From UBA6345 sp045577635 (GTDB lineage: Bacteria; Bacillota; Clostridia; Christensenellales; UBA1242), in assembly GCA_045577635.1 (NCBI GenBank), contig JAZNIS010000067.1, forward strand, positions 1 to 17,911: a DNA stretch of 17,911 nt, given 5' to 3'. Below are positions 7,132 through 13,889 of the stretch, one piece after another. The stretch's first letter is position 1; every line of letters begins with the position of its first letter. The notes beneath the pieces are model-generated. The model was not told the origin of the DNA. It saw only the letters and a list, made by a program, of their open reading frames with translations, and did no database searches. Made by a program: the position numbers and the translations under genes.

Positions 7132-7722
7132 TTATTTGTTGTATTCTGCTAAAATTTTCTCAATTTCCTTAACAACTCTTTCTTGGCTTGCTGTGTAATC
7201 CCTAACAACTGTTAAATAATCTAAAATTATTCGGGTATCGTGCAAAGTTCTGGCAATTTTTTCTTGCGAACAGCCATGTAAAGTTTGTAAATTATGCAAT
7301 CTATCACACAATTTAATATATAATGCATAATTTGTCATATTTTCCATTTTTTTAGCTAAATATTCAGCTTTTCCACCTTTACCATTATTAATCCAAAGTG
7401 GTGCAAATTTTGCTGTGGATAATTCCATAACCAAACTTCCAACCTCTTCACCAAACCTTACACAAAGTTCTTTATAAGAAGTAAAGGTATCTTCAATAGT
7501 GTCGTGTAACACAGCAGCCATATAAAGCATTGCAGCATTTTTAGATTTTTTATATTTTTTCACATATTCAGCAACGGTTAATGGGTGTGTAATATATGGT
7601 GTACCATCATCTCTTAACACACCATCATGTTTTTCGTTAGCAAATTCAATTGCTTCCAAAACCTTATCAGCCATATCGCCAAAGCTTTCTTTAATTTCTA
7701 AAATTTGTTCGTTTGTAAGCAT
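7132..7722 (-). CDS. Single-domain HD hydrolase, small alarmone hydrolase-like
   Basis: This 196-residue protein consists of one RSH-type HD domain with all metal and catalytic residues in place: H46 in THPLTVA, H73-D74, E77-D78, and D140 with N144 in KLCDRLHNLQTL. Its length fits the small alarmone hydrolases (SAH/MESH1-like), which remove pyrophosphate from (p)ppGpp; some members act on other nucleotides, for example NADPH. It aligns with the N-terminal domain of the next gene (compare ANEKH..LRDDGTPYITHP with ADEKH..TRDTGEPYIIHP), so both probably derive from one ancestor. There is no synthetase, TGS or ACT region and no sign of truncation: the frame ends cleanly and has its own AAGGA site. 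It is the first gene of a two-gene operon with rel. Confidence 0.85.
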   Translation of the reverse strand: MLTNEQILEIKESFGDMADKVLEAIEFANEKHDGVLRDDGTPYITHPLTVAEYVKKYKKSKNAAMLYMAAVLHDTIEDTFTSYKELCVRFGEEVGSLVMELSTAKFAPLWINNGKGGKAEYLAKKMENMTNYALYIKLCDRLHNLQTLHGCSQEKIARTLHDTRIILDYLTVVRDYTASQERVVKEIEKILAEYNK

Positions 7723-7757
7723 TATAATTGTATCCTTAATTTTTTTTTACCAAATAT

Positions 7758-7785
7758 ATTTTACCATCTTTTTTATTTATAACAA
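7758..7785 (-). promoter_or_regulatory. Promoter of the HD hydrolase-rel operon
   Basis: TTGTTA (7780-7785), 16 bp, then TGG-TAAAAT, an extended -10 (core 7758-7763), on the minus strand. The start near 7750 gives a leader of about 28 bases. No other promoter is seen before rel. Confidence 0.65.
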
Positions 7786-7830
7786 AATTAAAACTAAAAC
7801 TATTAACCACAAAAAGCACCAAATAAACAA

Positions 7831-7857
7831 AATTAGACAGGTAAAACCCGCCTAATT
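7831..7857 (-). terminator. Terminator of the tetR-family gene
   Basis: Arms AATTAGGCGGGT / ACCTGTCTAATT pair completely on the minus-strand RNA by using two G-U wobbles; the plus-strand RNA would have A-C mismatches there. A T-rich stretch follows. The asymmetry fits termination of the minus-strand gene. Confidence 0.7.
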
Positions 7858-7874
7858 AATAAAACAAACAAAAA

Positions 7875-8411
7875 TTATTGCCAATATGGTTTTGCCACAA
7901 CATAAATTTGATCGGCAAGTTGTTTTGGGGTTTCCTTCATTCCTTTGAAAACCCAATTTGTTAAAATATTAAAAACACCACCACACAAAAATAAATATCT
8001 ACTATTTTGATATTCGTCAGAAGACCCAATGTTAGGAATAATAGTTAGTAATGCCTCGGTAAAATATTGTAGTAATATACCCGACATTTTAGATTTTGCC
8101 AACGATTTTAATGGTTTATGCAAAGTAGCAATTGTAGAAATAGAAACTTCTAATGCATATTTAGTGTTTCTAAACTGCTTGGCTTGATTAATTTCTTCTT
8201 TAAATAAAGCAAATTTCGCATCAACAGCTGCCTTTAAAACATCGTTTAATGTTTTATAGTATTTATAAAATGTAATACGGGCAACACCTGCCTTTTTACA
8301 AATTTCGGTTATAGTAATGGCTTGTAACTGCTTTTCACCTAACAAATAAATAAAAGCATCTACAATACACTCTTGCGAATATTTAGAATCTTCTCTGATT
8401 TTTCTTTCCAA
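7875..8411 (-). CDS. TetR-family transcriptional regulator
   Basis: This 178-residue protein has the TetR N-terminal helix-turn-helix (about 15-58), with ITITEICKKAGVARITFYKYY as the recognisable core. The C-terminal ligand-binding half (about 65-178) resembles the TetR_C_8/DhaS-like group, but the ligand cannot be told. Translation starts at TTG (8409-8411), 11 bases after AAGGA; no in-frame ATG is available nearby. The gene has its own consensus promoter with a 24 bp palindrome directly after the -10, so it very probably represses itself. The flanking genes are separated by terminators and do not carry this operator, so its other targets are not in view. Confidence 0.85.
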   Translation of the reverse strand: MERKIREDSKYSQECIVDAFIYLLGEKQLQAITITEICKKAGVARITFYKYYKTLNDVLKAAVDAKFALFKEEINQAKQFRNTKYALEVSISTIATLHKPLKSLAKSKMSGILLQYFTEALLTIIPNIGSSDEYQNSRYLFLCGGVFNILTNWVFKGMKETPKQLADQIYVVAKPYWQ

Positions 8412-8465
8412 TTTATACTAATTCCTTTTTTAAAAAAATAAAAAATTAAATAATTTATTTATTAG

Positions 8466-8489
8466 AACTAACACTTGTTAGTGTTAGTT
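8466..8489. promoter_or_regulatory. Palindromic operator at the tetR-family promoter
   Basis: Perfect 10 bp arms (AACTAACACT / AGTGTTAGTT) around TGTT begin one base past the -10 box and cover the transcription start. Position, length and symmetry are those of a TetR-family operator, giving autorepression. I found no second intergenic copy in the window. Confidence 0.8.
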
Positions 8490-8490
8490 T

Positions 8491-8519
8491 ATTTTATATA
8501 AAAACCATTTTTAAGTCAA
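8491..8519 (-). promoter_or_regulatory. Sigma-A promoter of the tetR-family gene
   Basis: TTGACT (8514-8519), 17 bp, TAAAAT (8491-8496) on the minus strand. The leader is long, about 70 bases, and includes the operator palindrome. Confidence 0.85.
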
Positions 8520-8520
8520 G

Positions 8521-8552
8521 AAAAAAACAAAAAAAGGACTAAAATTTAGTCC
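8521..8552 (-). terminator. Terminator of the ABC-F gene
   Basis: A hairpin with arms GGACTAAA / TTTAGTCC (8536-8552) is followed on the minus strand by TTTTTTTGTTTTTTT. It insulates the ABC-F gene from the regulator gene, whose -35 begins only two bases further on. Confidence 0.9.
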
Positions 8553-8558
8553 CCTTTT

Positions 8559-10133
8559 TTATTTTTCGTTTTCTAAATATTCATCATAAGTACATAGTTT
8601 ATCAAAGGTTTTTGTTCCTTTAATTTCAATAACTCTGTTTGCAACAGTGTTCATTAATTCTTGGTCGTGGCTAGTAAATAACATATTACCTTTAAAGTTA
8701 ATCATACCTTTGTTAAGTGCTGTAATGCTTTCAAGGTCTAAATGGTTTGTTGGTTCATCAAATAATAAAAAGTTACCACTTGTTAACATCATTTTAGCTA
8801 GCATACATCTAACTTTTTCACCACCAGATAAAACTTTAGCTTTCTTTAAACCTTCTTCGCCTGTAAACAACATTCTGCCCAACCAGCCCCTTAAAAAGCT
8901 TTGTTCTTGTTCTTTACTAAACTGTCCTAACCATTGAACAAGATTTAAATCACAGTTGTCAAAATATTCATTGTAATTTTGTGGCATAAAACTATAAGTG
9001 ATGGTTTTACCCCATTTAACTTCACCTGTGTAATCTTTATCTTCACCTGCAATAATTTTAAACAATGCAGAAATTACAGTTCCTTTATCAGAAACGAAAG
9101 CAATTTTTTCACCTTTATTTACTGTAAATGAAACATTTTCAAAAAATCCTGGTTTGGTTAAATTTTCAACTTTTAAAATATCGTTTCCTGCTTCCCTTTC
9201 AACCCTAAAATCAATATAAGGATATTTACGATTGCTTGGCTTAATATCGTCAAGGGTAAGTTTTTCTAACTCCTTCTTTCTAGAAGTTGCTTGACGGCTT
9301 TTAGAAGCATTTGCAGAGAATCTTGCAATAAATTCTTGCAATTCTTTTGCTCTGGCTTCGTTTTTCTTATTTAATTCTTTTTGTTGACGAAGTAACAATT
9401 GGCTTGTTTCATACCAGAAATCGTAGTTACCAACAAATGTGTTAATTTTACCATAGTCAACATCACAAATATGTGTGCAAACTCTGTTTAAAAAGTGACG
9501 GTTGTGCGAAACAATAATTAAAATATTTTCAAAATCAATTAAATAATCTTCCAACCATTTTGTTGTAACAGCATCTAGGTTGTTTGTTGGTTCGTCTAAA
9601 ATTAAAATATCTGGGTTACCAAACAATGCTTGTGCAAGTAAAACTTTAACTTTTAGTTTAGGGTCAAGTTCTCCCATCAAACTATAATGAACTTCGGAAG
9701 GAACACCCAAGCCATTTAATAATGTTTGAGCATCAGCTTCTGCTTCCCAACCATTCATTTCCATAAATTCTGCTTCTAAATCAGCTGCTCTCATACCATC
9801 AGCTTCACTAAAATCAGGTTTTAGATAAATGGCATCTTTTTCTTCCATAACTTCAATTAATCGTTTATGACCCATAAGCACAGTTCTAATAACTGTTTCG
9901 TTGTTAAATGCTTCTTGGTTTTGATTTAAAACACTCATTCTTTCTTTTGGGCTTTTAACAACTTCACCTTTGTTAGGTGTAATTTCGCCTGTTAATATTT
10001 TTAAAAATGTACTTTTTCCTGCTCCGTTAGCACCAATAATGCCATAGCAGTTGCCTTGTGTGAATTTAATATTAACATCTTCAAATAATTTTCTGCCCCC
10101 AAATTGTAGGGATACATTTATTGCTTGTAACAT
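8559..10133 (-). CDS. ABC-F family ATPase, YbiT-like, with one degenerate ATP site
   Basis: This 524-residue soluble protein has two fused ATP-binding domains and no membrane segment, as in ABC-F factors that act at the ribosomal E site. Domain 1 has a perfect P-loop (GANGAGKST, 34-42), Walker B ILILDEPTNNLD and H210, but its signature region reads SLMGELDPKLKV with no LSGG, as in YbiT. The charged linker is about 240-300. Domain 2 has LSGGEK (435-440), Walker B LLFDEPTNHLD and H489, but its P-loop is degenerate (FVSDKGTVIS, 346-355) with no GK[ST]. Since each site pairs one P-loop with the other domain's signature, one site is complete and the other lacks both halves. The leader is only about 25 bases, leaving no room for the attenuator typical of antibiotic-resistance ABC-F genes; a housekeeping translation role is likelier. 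Confidence 0.93.
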   Translation of the reverse strand: MLQAINVSLQFGGRKLFEDVNIKFTQGNCYGIIGANGAGKSTFLKILTGEITPNKGEVVKSPKERMSVLNQNQEAFNNETVIRTVLMGHKRLIEVMEEKDAIYLKPDFSEADGMRAADLEAEFMEMNGWEAEADAQTLLNGLGVPSEVHYSLMGELDPKLKVKVLLAQALFGNPDILILDEPTNNLDAVTTKWLEDYLIDFENILIIVSHNRHFLNRVCTHICDVDYGKINTFVGNYDFWYETSQLLLRQQKELNKKNEARAKELQEFIARFSANASKSRQATSRKKELEKLTLDDIKPSNRKYPYIDFRVEREAGNDILKVENLTKPGFFENVSFTVNKGEKIAFVSDKGTVISALFKIIAGEDKDYTGEVKWGKTITYSFMPQNYNEYFDNCDLNLVQWLGQFSKEQEQSFLRGWLGRMLFTGEEGLKKAKVLSGGEKVRCMLAKMMLTSGNFLLFDEPTNHLDLESITALNKGMINFKGNMLFTSHDQELMNTVANRVIEIKGTKTFDKLCTYDEYLENEK

Positions 10134-10164
10134 TTTTTAATTCCTTTTACATATTGTCCAAATA

Positions 10165-10193
10165 AGAATACTTTAAATAAAGTATTTTGTCAA
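10165..10193 (-). promoter_or_regulatory. Promoter of the ABC-F gene
   Basis: TTGACA (10188-10193), 17 bp, TATTCT (10165-10170) on the minus strand. The start near 10158 leaves a leader of about 25 bases with AAAAGGAA. The -10 matches only 4 of 6. Confidence 0.7.
10167..10186. repeat. Perfect palindrome filling the ABC-F promoter spacer
   Basis: Arms AATACTTTA / TAAAGTATT with an AA centre occupy the spacer and overlap the -10. A protein bound here would occlude the promoter. The sequence is unlike the nearby TetR operator, so a different regulator would be needed. It could also be chance in AT-rich DNA, though 9 bp perfect arms are long for that. Confidence 0.5.
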
Positions 10194-10221
10194 GTCAACC
10201 CCTGCCATAAAAAGCATAAAA

Positions 10222-10248
10222 AAGCACAAAACGACTAATTTTGTGCTT
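10222..10248 (-). terminator. Terminator of the nucleoside diphosphate kinase gene
   Basis: Ten-base perfect arms (AAGCACAAAA / TTTTGTGCTT) with a 7-base loop lie eight bases past the stop. A T-rich run follows on the minus strand. Confidence 0.85.
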
Positions 10249-10255
10249 AATTTTT

Positions 10256-10657
10256 TTAAACTAAATCTGGATAGAAGTTTCTAATTTCTCTAATACCATT
10301 TTCTACTGAATCAGATGCATGCATAACATTTTTTGTTGTGTTACCAATTCCGTAAACATATCTAATAGTTCCAGGTGCAGGATTTTTCTTATCGCCTAAA
10401 AGTTGTCTGATTTCAGGAATAATACCATCTCTACCTTCAACAACCAAAACAATAACTTCATCACTTTGCATATAATCTTTAAGTCCTGCAAACCATTCTT
10501 CGTTTAAATAATCAGAATAATGTTTAGAAATAATTTCATCATTTAGCATCATTTTTTCTTCTTTTATAACAGAAACACCAATGTTTGTTAGCATTTCTAA
10601 AATACCTTCGCGGTGATTAATAAAGCCAGGTTTAATAATTAATAAAGCTTTTTCCAT
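10256..10657 (-). CDS. ndk: Divergent nucleoside diphosphate kinase
   Basis: NDK moves the gamma-phosphate of ATP to other (d)NDPs through a phosphohistidine. The catalytic motif is present as NVMHASDS (N110, His113; the usual Gly after His is Ala), with Lys9 in IIKPG, Tyr47, R99 in PGTIR and the closing EIRNF. At 133 residues it is shorter than the common 136-150. Compared with typical NDK, the loop before PGTIR is two residues shorter and lacks the usual GxTNP threonine (GDKKNP here), and the phosphate-contacting Arg (Arg58 in the human enzyme) aligns with Glu53. It is probably still a phosphotransferase, but with changed nucleotide contacts. TAAGGAGA precedes the ATG. It is a single gene with its own promoter and terminator. 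Confidence 0.83.
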   Translation of the reverse strand: MEKALLIIKPGFINHREGILEMLTNIGVSVIKEEKMMLNDEIISKHYSDYLNEEWFAGLKDYMQSDEVIVLVVEGRDGIIPEIRQLLGDKKNPAPGTIRYVYGIGNTTKNVMHASDSVENGIREIRNFYPDLV

Positions 10658-10681
10658 AAATATCTCCTTAAAATTTTTATA

Positions 10682-10710
10682 ATTTTATCATAAAACCAAA
10701 TTTGCAACAA
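10682..10710 (-). promoter_or_regulatory. Extended -10 promoter of ndk
   Basis: TTGTTG (10705-10710), 17 bp, then TGA-TAAAAT (core 10682-10687) on the minus strand. The leader is about 18 bases. Confidence 0.55.
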
Positions 10711-10727
10711 TCAAATTAATATTAAAG

Positions 10728-10749
10728 GGCAACCTTTATGCAAGTTGCC
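10728..10749. repeat. GC-rich inverted repeat between divergent promoters
   Basis: GGCAAC and GTTGCC, 10 bases apart, lie between the ndk promoter and the promoter of the leaderless gene. With no T-run it is not a terminator. It may be a shared protein-binding site for the two divergent genes; this is a guess from position. Confidence 0.3.
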
Positions 10750-10752
10750 TAT

Positions 10753-10780
10753 TTTACAAAAAAAATTTAAATGTTATACT
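10753..10780 (+). promoter_or_regulatory. Promoter placing transcription start on the ATG
   Basis: TTTACA (10753-10758), 16 bp, then TGT-TATACT, an extended -10 (core 10775-10780). The ATG at 10787 begins seven bases after the -10, where the transcript should start. Confidence 0.7.
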
Positions 10781-10786
10781 TTTTAT

Positions 10787-11383
10787 ATGAAATACGAATT
10801 CACCAGCAAACTTGCTCTAAAAACAATGTTAACAAAACAAATTAAAGAATTAACAGGTAAAAACAACCCTAACGAATATAATTTGTTTTTGCACCACATT
10901 AACGAAGGCAAGTTAGAAGAACTTGAACTTAATATGGAAGAAGCTATTGCCGACATCATGCAAAATGGTTTAAAGTGTAATTATTCAAGCATATCCCGCA
11001 CTTTAACACACTACGGAACAAACCGTAGTTTTAGCATAGATTCAATTTTAGCTTATGCTTACACTGCAAAAAACTATAACATACGAAATTGCATTATTGT
11101 TGCAATTCCTAAAACCATAAAAACATTATCGGGTGAAGTTATAGATTTTTCAACACCTATTCCCGAACCTACTATGTGGAGAAACAAAGCATACACCACC
11201 TACGATAAAATTAAAGACCCATATAGAGTAAGCCCTGTTTTTAATTTTGCATGTTTACAAATTAACGAAGATGATAATTTATTTACATTAACAACAAACG
11301 ACAGTCACTATGCCAAACTAAAACCAAAAGCAAGAGAAGTTTACCTAAACGAATTTAGAACAAAACTAGATAAAGTTAAATAA
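10787..11383 (+). CDS. Unrecognised 198-residue protein, probably leaderless mRNA
   Basis: I do not recognise this family. It has no signal peptide or membrane segment, so it is probably cytoplasmic. The first 65 residues are charged and helical. Residues 66-120 read as alternating helix and strand (SSISRTLTHYGTNRSFSID, then IRNCIIVAIPKTI), and 125-175 are rich in Pro, Tyr and Asn, with a basic C-terminus. No motif supports a function. The ATG at 10787 lies where transcription should begin, so there is no Shine-Dalgarno site; no later ATG has one either. An in-frame TTG at 10745 is rejected because it is upstream of the promoter. A clear terminator follows. Codon and base use look like the neighbours'. 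The coding call rests on frame length, promoter and terminator. Confidence 0.78.
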   Translation: MKYEFTSKLALKTMLTKQIKELTGKNNPNEYNLFLHHINEGKLEELELNMEEAIADIMQNGLKCNYSSISRTLTHYGTNRSFSIDSILAYAYTAKNYNIRNCIIVAIPKTIKTLSGEVIDFSTPIPEPTMWRNKAYTTYDKIKDPYRVSPVFNFACLQINEDDNLFTLTTNDSHYAKLKPKAREVYLNEFRTKLDKVK

Positions 11384-11388
11384 ATTTT

Positions 11389-11415
11389 AAAAGATGATTT
11401 TTAAAGTCATCTTTT
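11389..11415 (+). terminator. Terminator after the leaderless gene
   Basis: Nine-base arms (AAAAGATGA / TCATCTTTT) just after the stop, followed by further T residues. Confidence 0.85.
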
Positions 11416-11421
11416 TTTATT

Positions 11422-11449
11422 TTTACATTTTTAAGTTTTAAGTTATAAT
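11422..11449 (+). promoter_or_regulatory. Promoter of the nucleoside hydrolase gene
   Basis: TTTACA (11422-11427), 16 bp, TATAAT (11444-11449). The leader of about 25 bases carries AAGGAAG. Confidence 0.75.
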
Positions 11450-11480
11450 TAGGTTAGCAAATTAAAAAGGAAGTTAATTT

Positions 11481-12401
11481 ATGAAAACATCATTAATTAT
11501 AGATACAGACCCAGGCATTGATGATGCTGTTGCACTTGTAACATCATTCTTTGCTCCAAACATTGATATTAAACTACTTTGTTCAACAGCAGGTAATTTA
11601 GGTATTGATGTAACAACACAAAATGTTTTACATTTACTTGAACTATACGGCAAAAATATTCCTGTTGCACAAGGTATGCCACACCCACTTAACCGTCCAC
11701 TAGTATCAACTAACCGACATGGCAAAAATGGATTTGGCTCATACGAATATGAAGGAGTAACAACAAAACCAATTGAACTACCTGCTTACGAAGCTATGCA
11801 CTGTGCACTTCAACTTTACCCTGACACAACAATTTTGGTTTTAGGTCCATTAACAAATGTTGCTAAACTTTTACAAACCTACCCAGAAGATGTTAACAGA
11901 ATTAAAGAAATTGTGTTTATGGGTGGAACAAAAGATAATGTTTTACAACAAGAAAAACCTTACCCAGAATTCAACATAAGCCGTGACCCAGAAGCTTGTG
12001 AAATAGTTTTAAACAGTGGTGCAAATGTAACAATTATTCCAATGGACTTTGGACATTATGCTTATATTGACGAAGAAGAAATTAAAAGATTAAGAAGCAT
12101 TAACAACACCGGAAAATTATTTTCTATTATGTATGAAAATTATAAAGACGGTCATGTTTCCGATGAAAATGCTGCAACACACGATAGTTGTGCAACAGCA
12201 TATATTATTGAACCAACACTATTTAAATTTGAATATGTTAAACCTAGTGTTCAGTTTTTTGATGGCAAAGGTGTTTTAGTAAGTGAAGTAATGCATGTAA
12301 CCACAAACTTTAAACTTTGTATTGATATGGATTACGACGGATTTAAAAACCTATACTACGGGCTACTTAGCATAGCAAAAACCCCTAACGAAATTTTATA
12401 A
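11481..12401 (+). CDS. Inosine-uridine-preferring nucleoside hydrolase
   Basis: This 306-residue enzyme is of normal length for nucleoside hydrolases, which split ribonucleosides into base and ribose for salvage. The calcium-binding start DTDPGIDD (D8, D10, D14, D15) is perfect, GN at 38-39 contacts ribose, N165 and D169 in EFNISRDPEA follow the family pattern, and H234-D235 in THDSCATAY supply the last calcium ligand and a candidate catalytic His. Substrate preference (pyrimidine-specific RihA/B or broad RihC) cannot be decided. It is cytoplasmic: no signal peptide. It stands alone between its own promoter and terminator. It could link functionally to the PnuC transporter and NDK as part of nucleoside use, but they are not in one operon. 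Confidence 0.93.
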   Translation: MKTSLIIDTDPGIDDAVALVTSFFAPNIDIKLLCSTAGNLGIDVTTQNVLHLLELYGKNIPVAQGMPHPLNRPLVSTNRHGKNGFGSYEYEGVTTKPIELPAYEAMHCALQLYPDTTILVLGPLTNVAKLLQTYPEDVNRIKEIVFMGGTKDNVLQQEKPYPEFNISRDPEACEIVLNSGANVTIIPMDFGHYAYIDEEEIKRLRSINNTGKLFSIMYENYKDGHVSDENAATHDSCATAYIIEPTLFKFEYVKPSVQFFDGKGVLVSEVMHVTTNFKLCIDMDYDGFKNLYYGLLSIAKTPNEIL

Positions 12402-12405
12402 AAAT

Positions 12406-12435
12406 AAAAAAGCAGGAATTAATTCTTGCTTTTTT
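12406..12435 (+). terminator. Terminator of the nucleoside hydrolase gene
   Basis: A long stem (AAAAAAGCAGGAATT / AATTCTTGCTTTTTT, with one G-T wobble) starts five bases after the stop and continues into T residues. Confidence 0.9.
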
Positions 12436-12749
12436 TATTTTACTTTAAACCACAACTTTGTGTGTTTATTGTTTATAAATATATAGTTTTTGTCAAAAAG
12501 TTACATAATCAAATCAAAAACAACTCATTTTGAAATACGGTTTTATTTTATTTAAACTAAAACCTAAAACTTAAAACCTAGCAAACGGTAAATATTAAAC
12601 CTTTAAATTTTACATTATCACAATTAAAATCTACACCATATAATTAACTAACAAAACACCGCTTTTTATTTAAAACTATAATAAATAAATCAAGTATTTT
12701 TTTAAAAAATATTTAGTTATTTTATAGGAAAATTTTAAATGGTTTTTAA
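12436..12749. other. AT-rich gap without a gene
   Basis: About 310 bases with no convincing open frame, no tRNA-like fold and no clear riboswitch. The only internal structure I see is a small heptamer repeat (12557-12577). It ends in the promoter of the antiporter gene. A small RNA cannot be excluded by eye. Confidence 0.6.
12557..12577. repeat. Three tandem heptamers (CTAAAAC-like)
   Basis: CTAAAAC, CTAAAAC and TTAAAAC lie end to end, followed by CTA. The tract is short and may be slippage in AT-rich DNA, but it could vary in copy number between strains. Confidence 0.4.
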
Positions 12750-12778
12750 TTTAAAATTATTATAATTTATGTTATAAT
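12750..12778 (+). promoter_or_regulatory. Extended -10 promoter of the antiporter gene
   Basis: TTTAAA (12750-12755), 17 bp, then TGT-TATAAT (core 12773-12778). The start near 12785 gives a leader of about 30 bases with AAAAGGA. Confidence 0.7.
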
Positions 12779-12815
12779 TCCCCTGTTGACAAATTTAAAT
12801 ATAAAAGGATTTATT

Positions 12816-13865
12816 ATGACAATTTTTTTAAATATTTTATTTTTAATTATCGGTATGATAATGTTAATTAAAGGTGCCGACCTATTTGTTGGTGGAGCAA
12901 GTGCTATTGCAAAAAAATTAAAAGTTCCTTCAATGTTTATAGGATTAACTATTGTATCTTTGGGCACAAGCTTACCAGAACTTTCGGTTAGTATTACTAG
13001 TGCAATTAGTGGAAATATTGACATGTCGGTTGGAAACATTGTTGGATCTAACCTATTTAATATGTTGTTAATTTTAGGTATAGTTGCAATATTTAATCCA
13101 CTTAAAATGGAACAATCAACCAAAAAAATTGATATACCTTTTTTAATTGCAGTAACAGGTATTTTAATGATATTTGGTTTTGATATGTTTTTAAACGGCG
13201 AAACAAAAAATATGTTAAGTCGCACTGAAAGTTTAATTTTATTAATACTATTAATTTTATATATTTATATTTTAATATTTAATGCAAATCGCAAAAGAAA
13301 AAGAAAAATAAAACAAGAAAGGTATATGAATTCTATTGACGATGTTGCTGCTGTTTACGGTAGAGAAATAACAAAAGACACTGATGACAACGAAGAGATT
13401 AAAGATTTAAAAATTTGGCAAATTATTATTTATGTTACACTTGGACTTGCAATGGTTGTGTTTGGTGGCGAATTCGTTTCAACCACAGCACAATATTTAG
13501 CAATTGCTATGGGTATGAGCGAAGCTCTTGTTGGTTTAACTATTGTTGCTGTTGGAACAAGTTTACCAGAACTTGTAACATCAGTTGTAGCAGCTAAAAA
13601 GGGCGAAAATGAACTAGCACTTGGAAATGTTATTGGTTCAAACATTATGAACATTTCATTAATTTTAGGAAGTGTTGGTTTAATTGCACAAGCACCAATT
13701 TCAATAACCATTGTAACAGACCTAATAATTTTATTTGTTGCAACATTAACACTTTCAATTATGTGTATTAAAAGTAAAAACTTTAGTAAATTGCAAGGTG
13801 CAATTTTAATAGGAATGTATTTATCATACCTAACATTTGCCATTGTTAGAAACTATTGTTTTTAA
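12816..13865 (+). CDS. Ca2+/Na+ antiporter, CaCA family (YrbG-like)
   Basis: This 349-residue membrane exchanger carries the two inverted alpha repeats that form the ion path of the family: GTSLPE (50-55) with GNIVGSN (73-79), and GTSLPE (247-252) with GNVIGSN (270-276). About ten hydrophobic helices are visible, split by a charged cytoplasmic loop (about 157-199) with a lysine/arginine cluster followed by an acidic stretch. Both acidic ion-coordinating residues (E55, E252) and the Asn residues are intact, so it should exchange calcium or a similar cation for sodium. The start at 12816 is preceded by AAAAGGA; an in-frame TTG at 12786 would fall at the transcription start and has no ribosome site. 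It is a single gene, and the preceding 310 bp hold no other gene. Confidence 0.93.
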   Translation: MTIFLNILFLIIGMIMLIKGADLFVGGASAIAKKLKVPSMFIGLTIVSLGTSLPELSVSITSAISGNIDMSVGNIVGSNLFNMLLILGIVAIFNPLKMEQSTKKIDIPFLIAVTGILMIFGFDMFLNGETKNMLSRTESLILLILLILYIYILIFNANRKRKRKIKQERYMNSIDDVAAVYGREITKDTDDNEEIKDLKIWQIIIYVTLGLAMVVFGGEFVSTTAQYLAIAMGMSEALVGLTIVAVGTSLPELVTSVVAAKKGENELALGNVIGSNIMNISLILGSVGLIAQAPISITIVTDLIILFVATLTLSIMCIKSKNFSKLQGAILIGMYLSYLTFAIVRNYCF

Positions 13866-13889
13866 TTAACACACAAAAATTCAAAAACA

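Noticed and set aside
8559..10133. ABC-F gene as an antibiotic-resistance determinant
   Set aside because: Sequence is YbiT-like, the leader is about 25 bases with no attenuator, and no resistance context is present.
10745..10786. TTG start for the orphan gene
   Set aside because: The segment covers the promoter -35 and -10, and has no ribosome site.
12767..13843. Open frames opposite the antiporter, Rel, ABC-F and surface-protein genes
   Set aside because: They are antisense shadows of real genes with no ribosome sites or recognisable domains.
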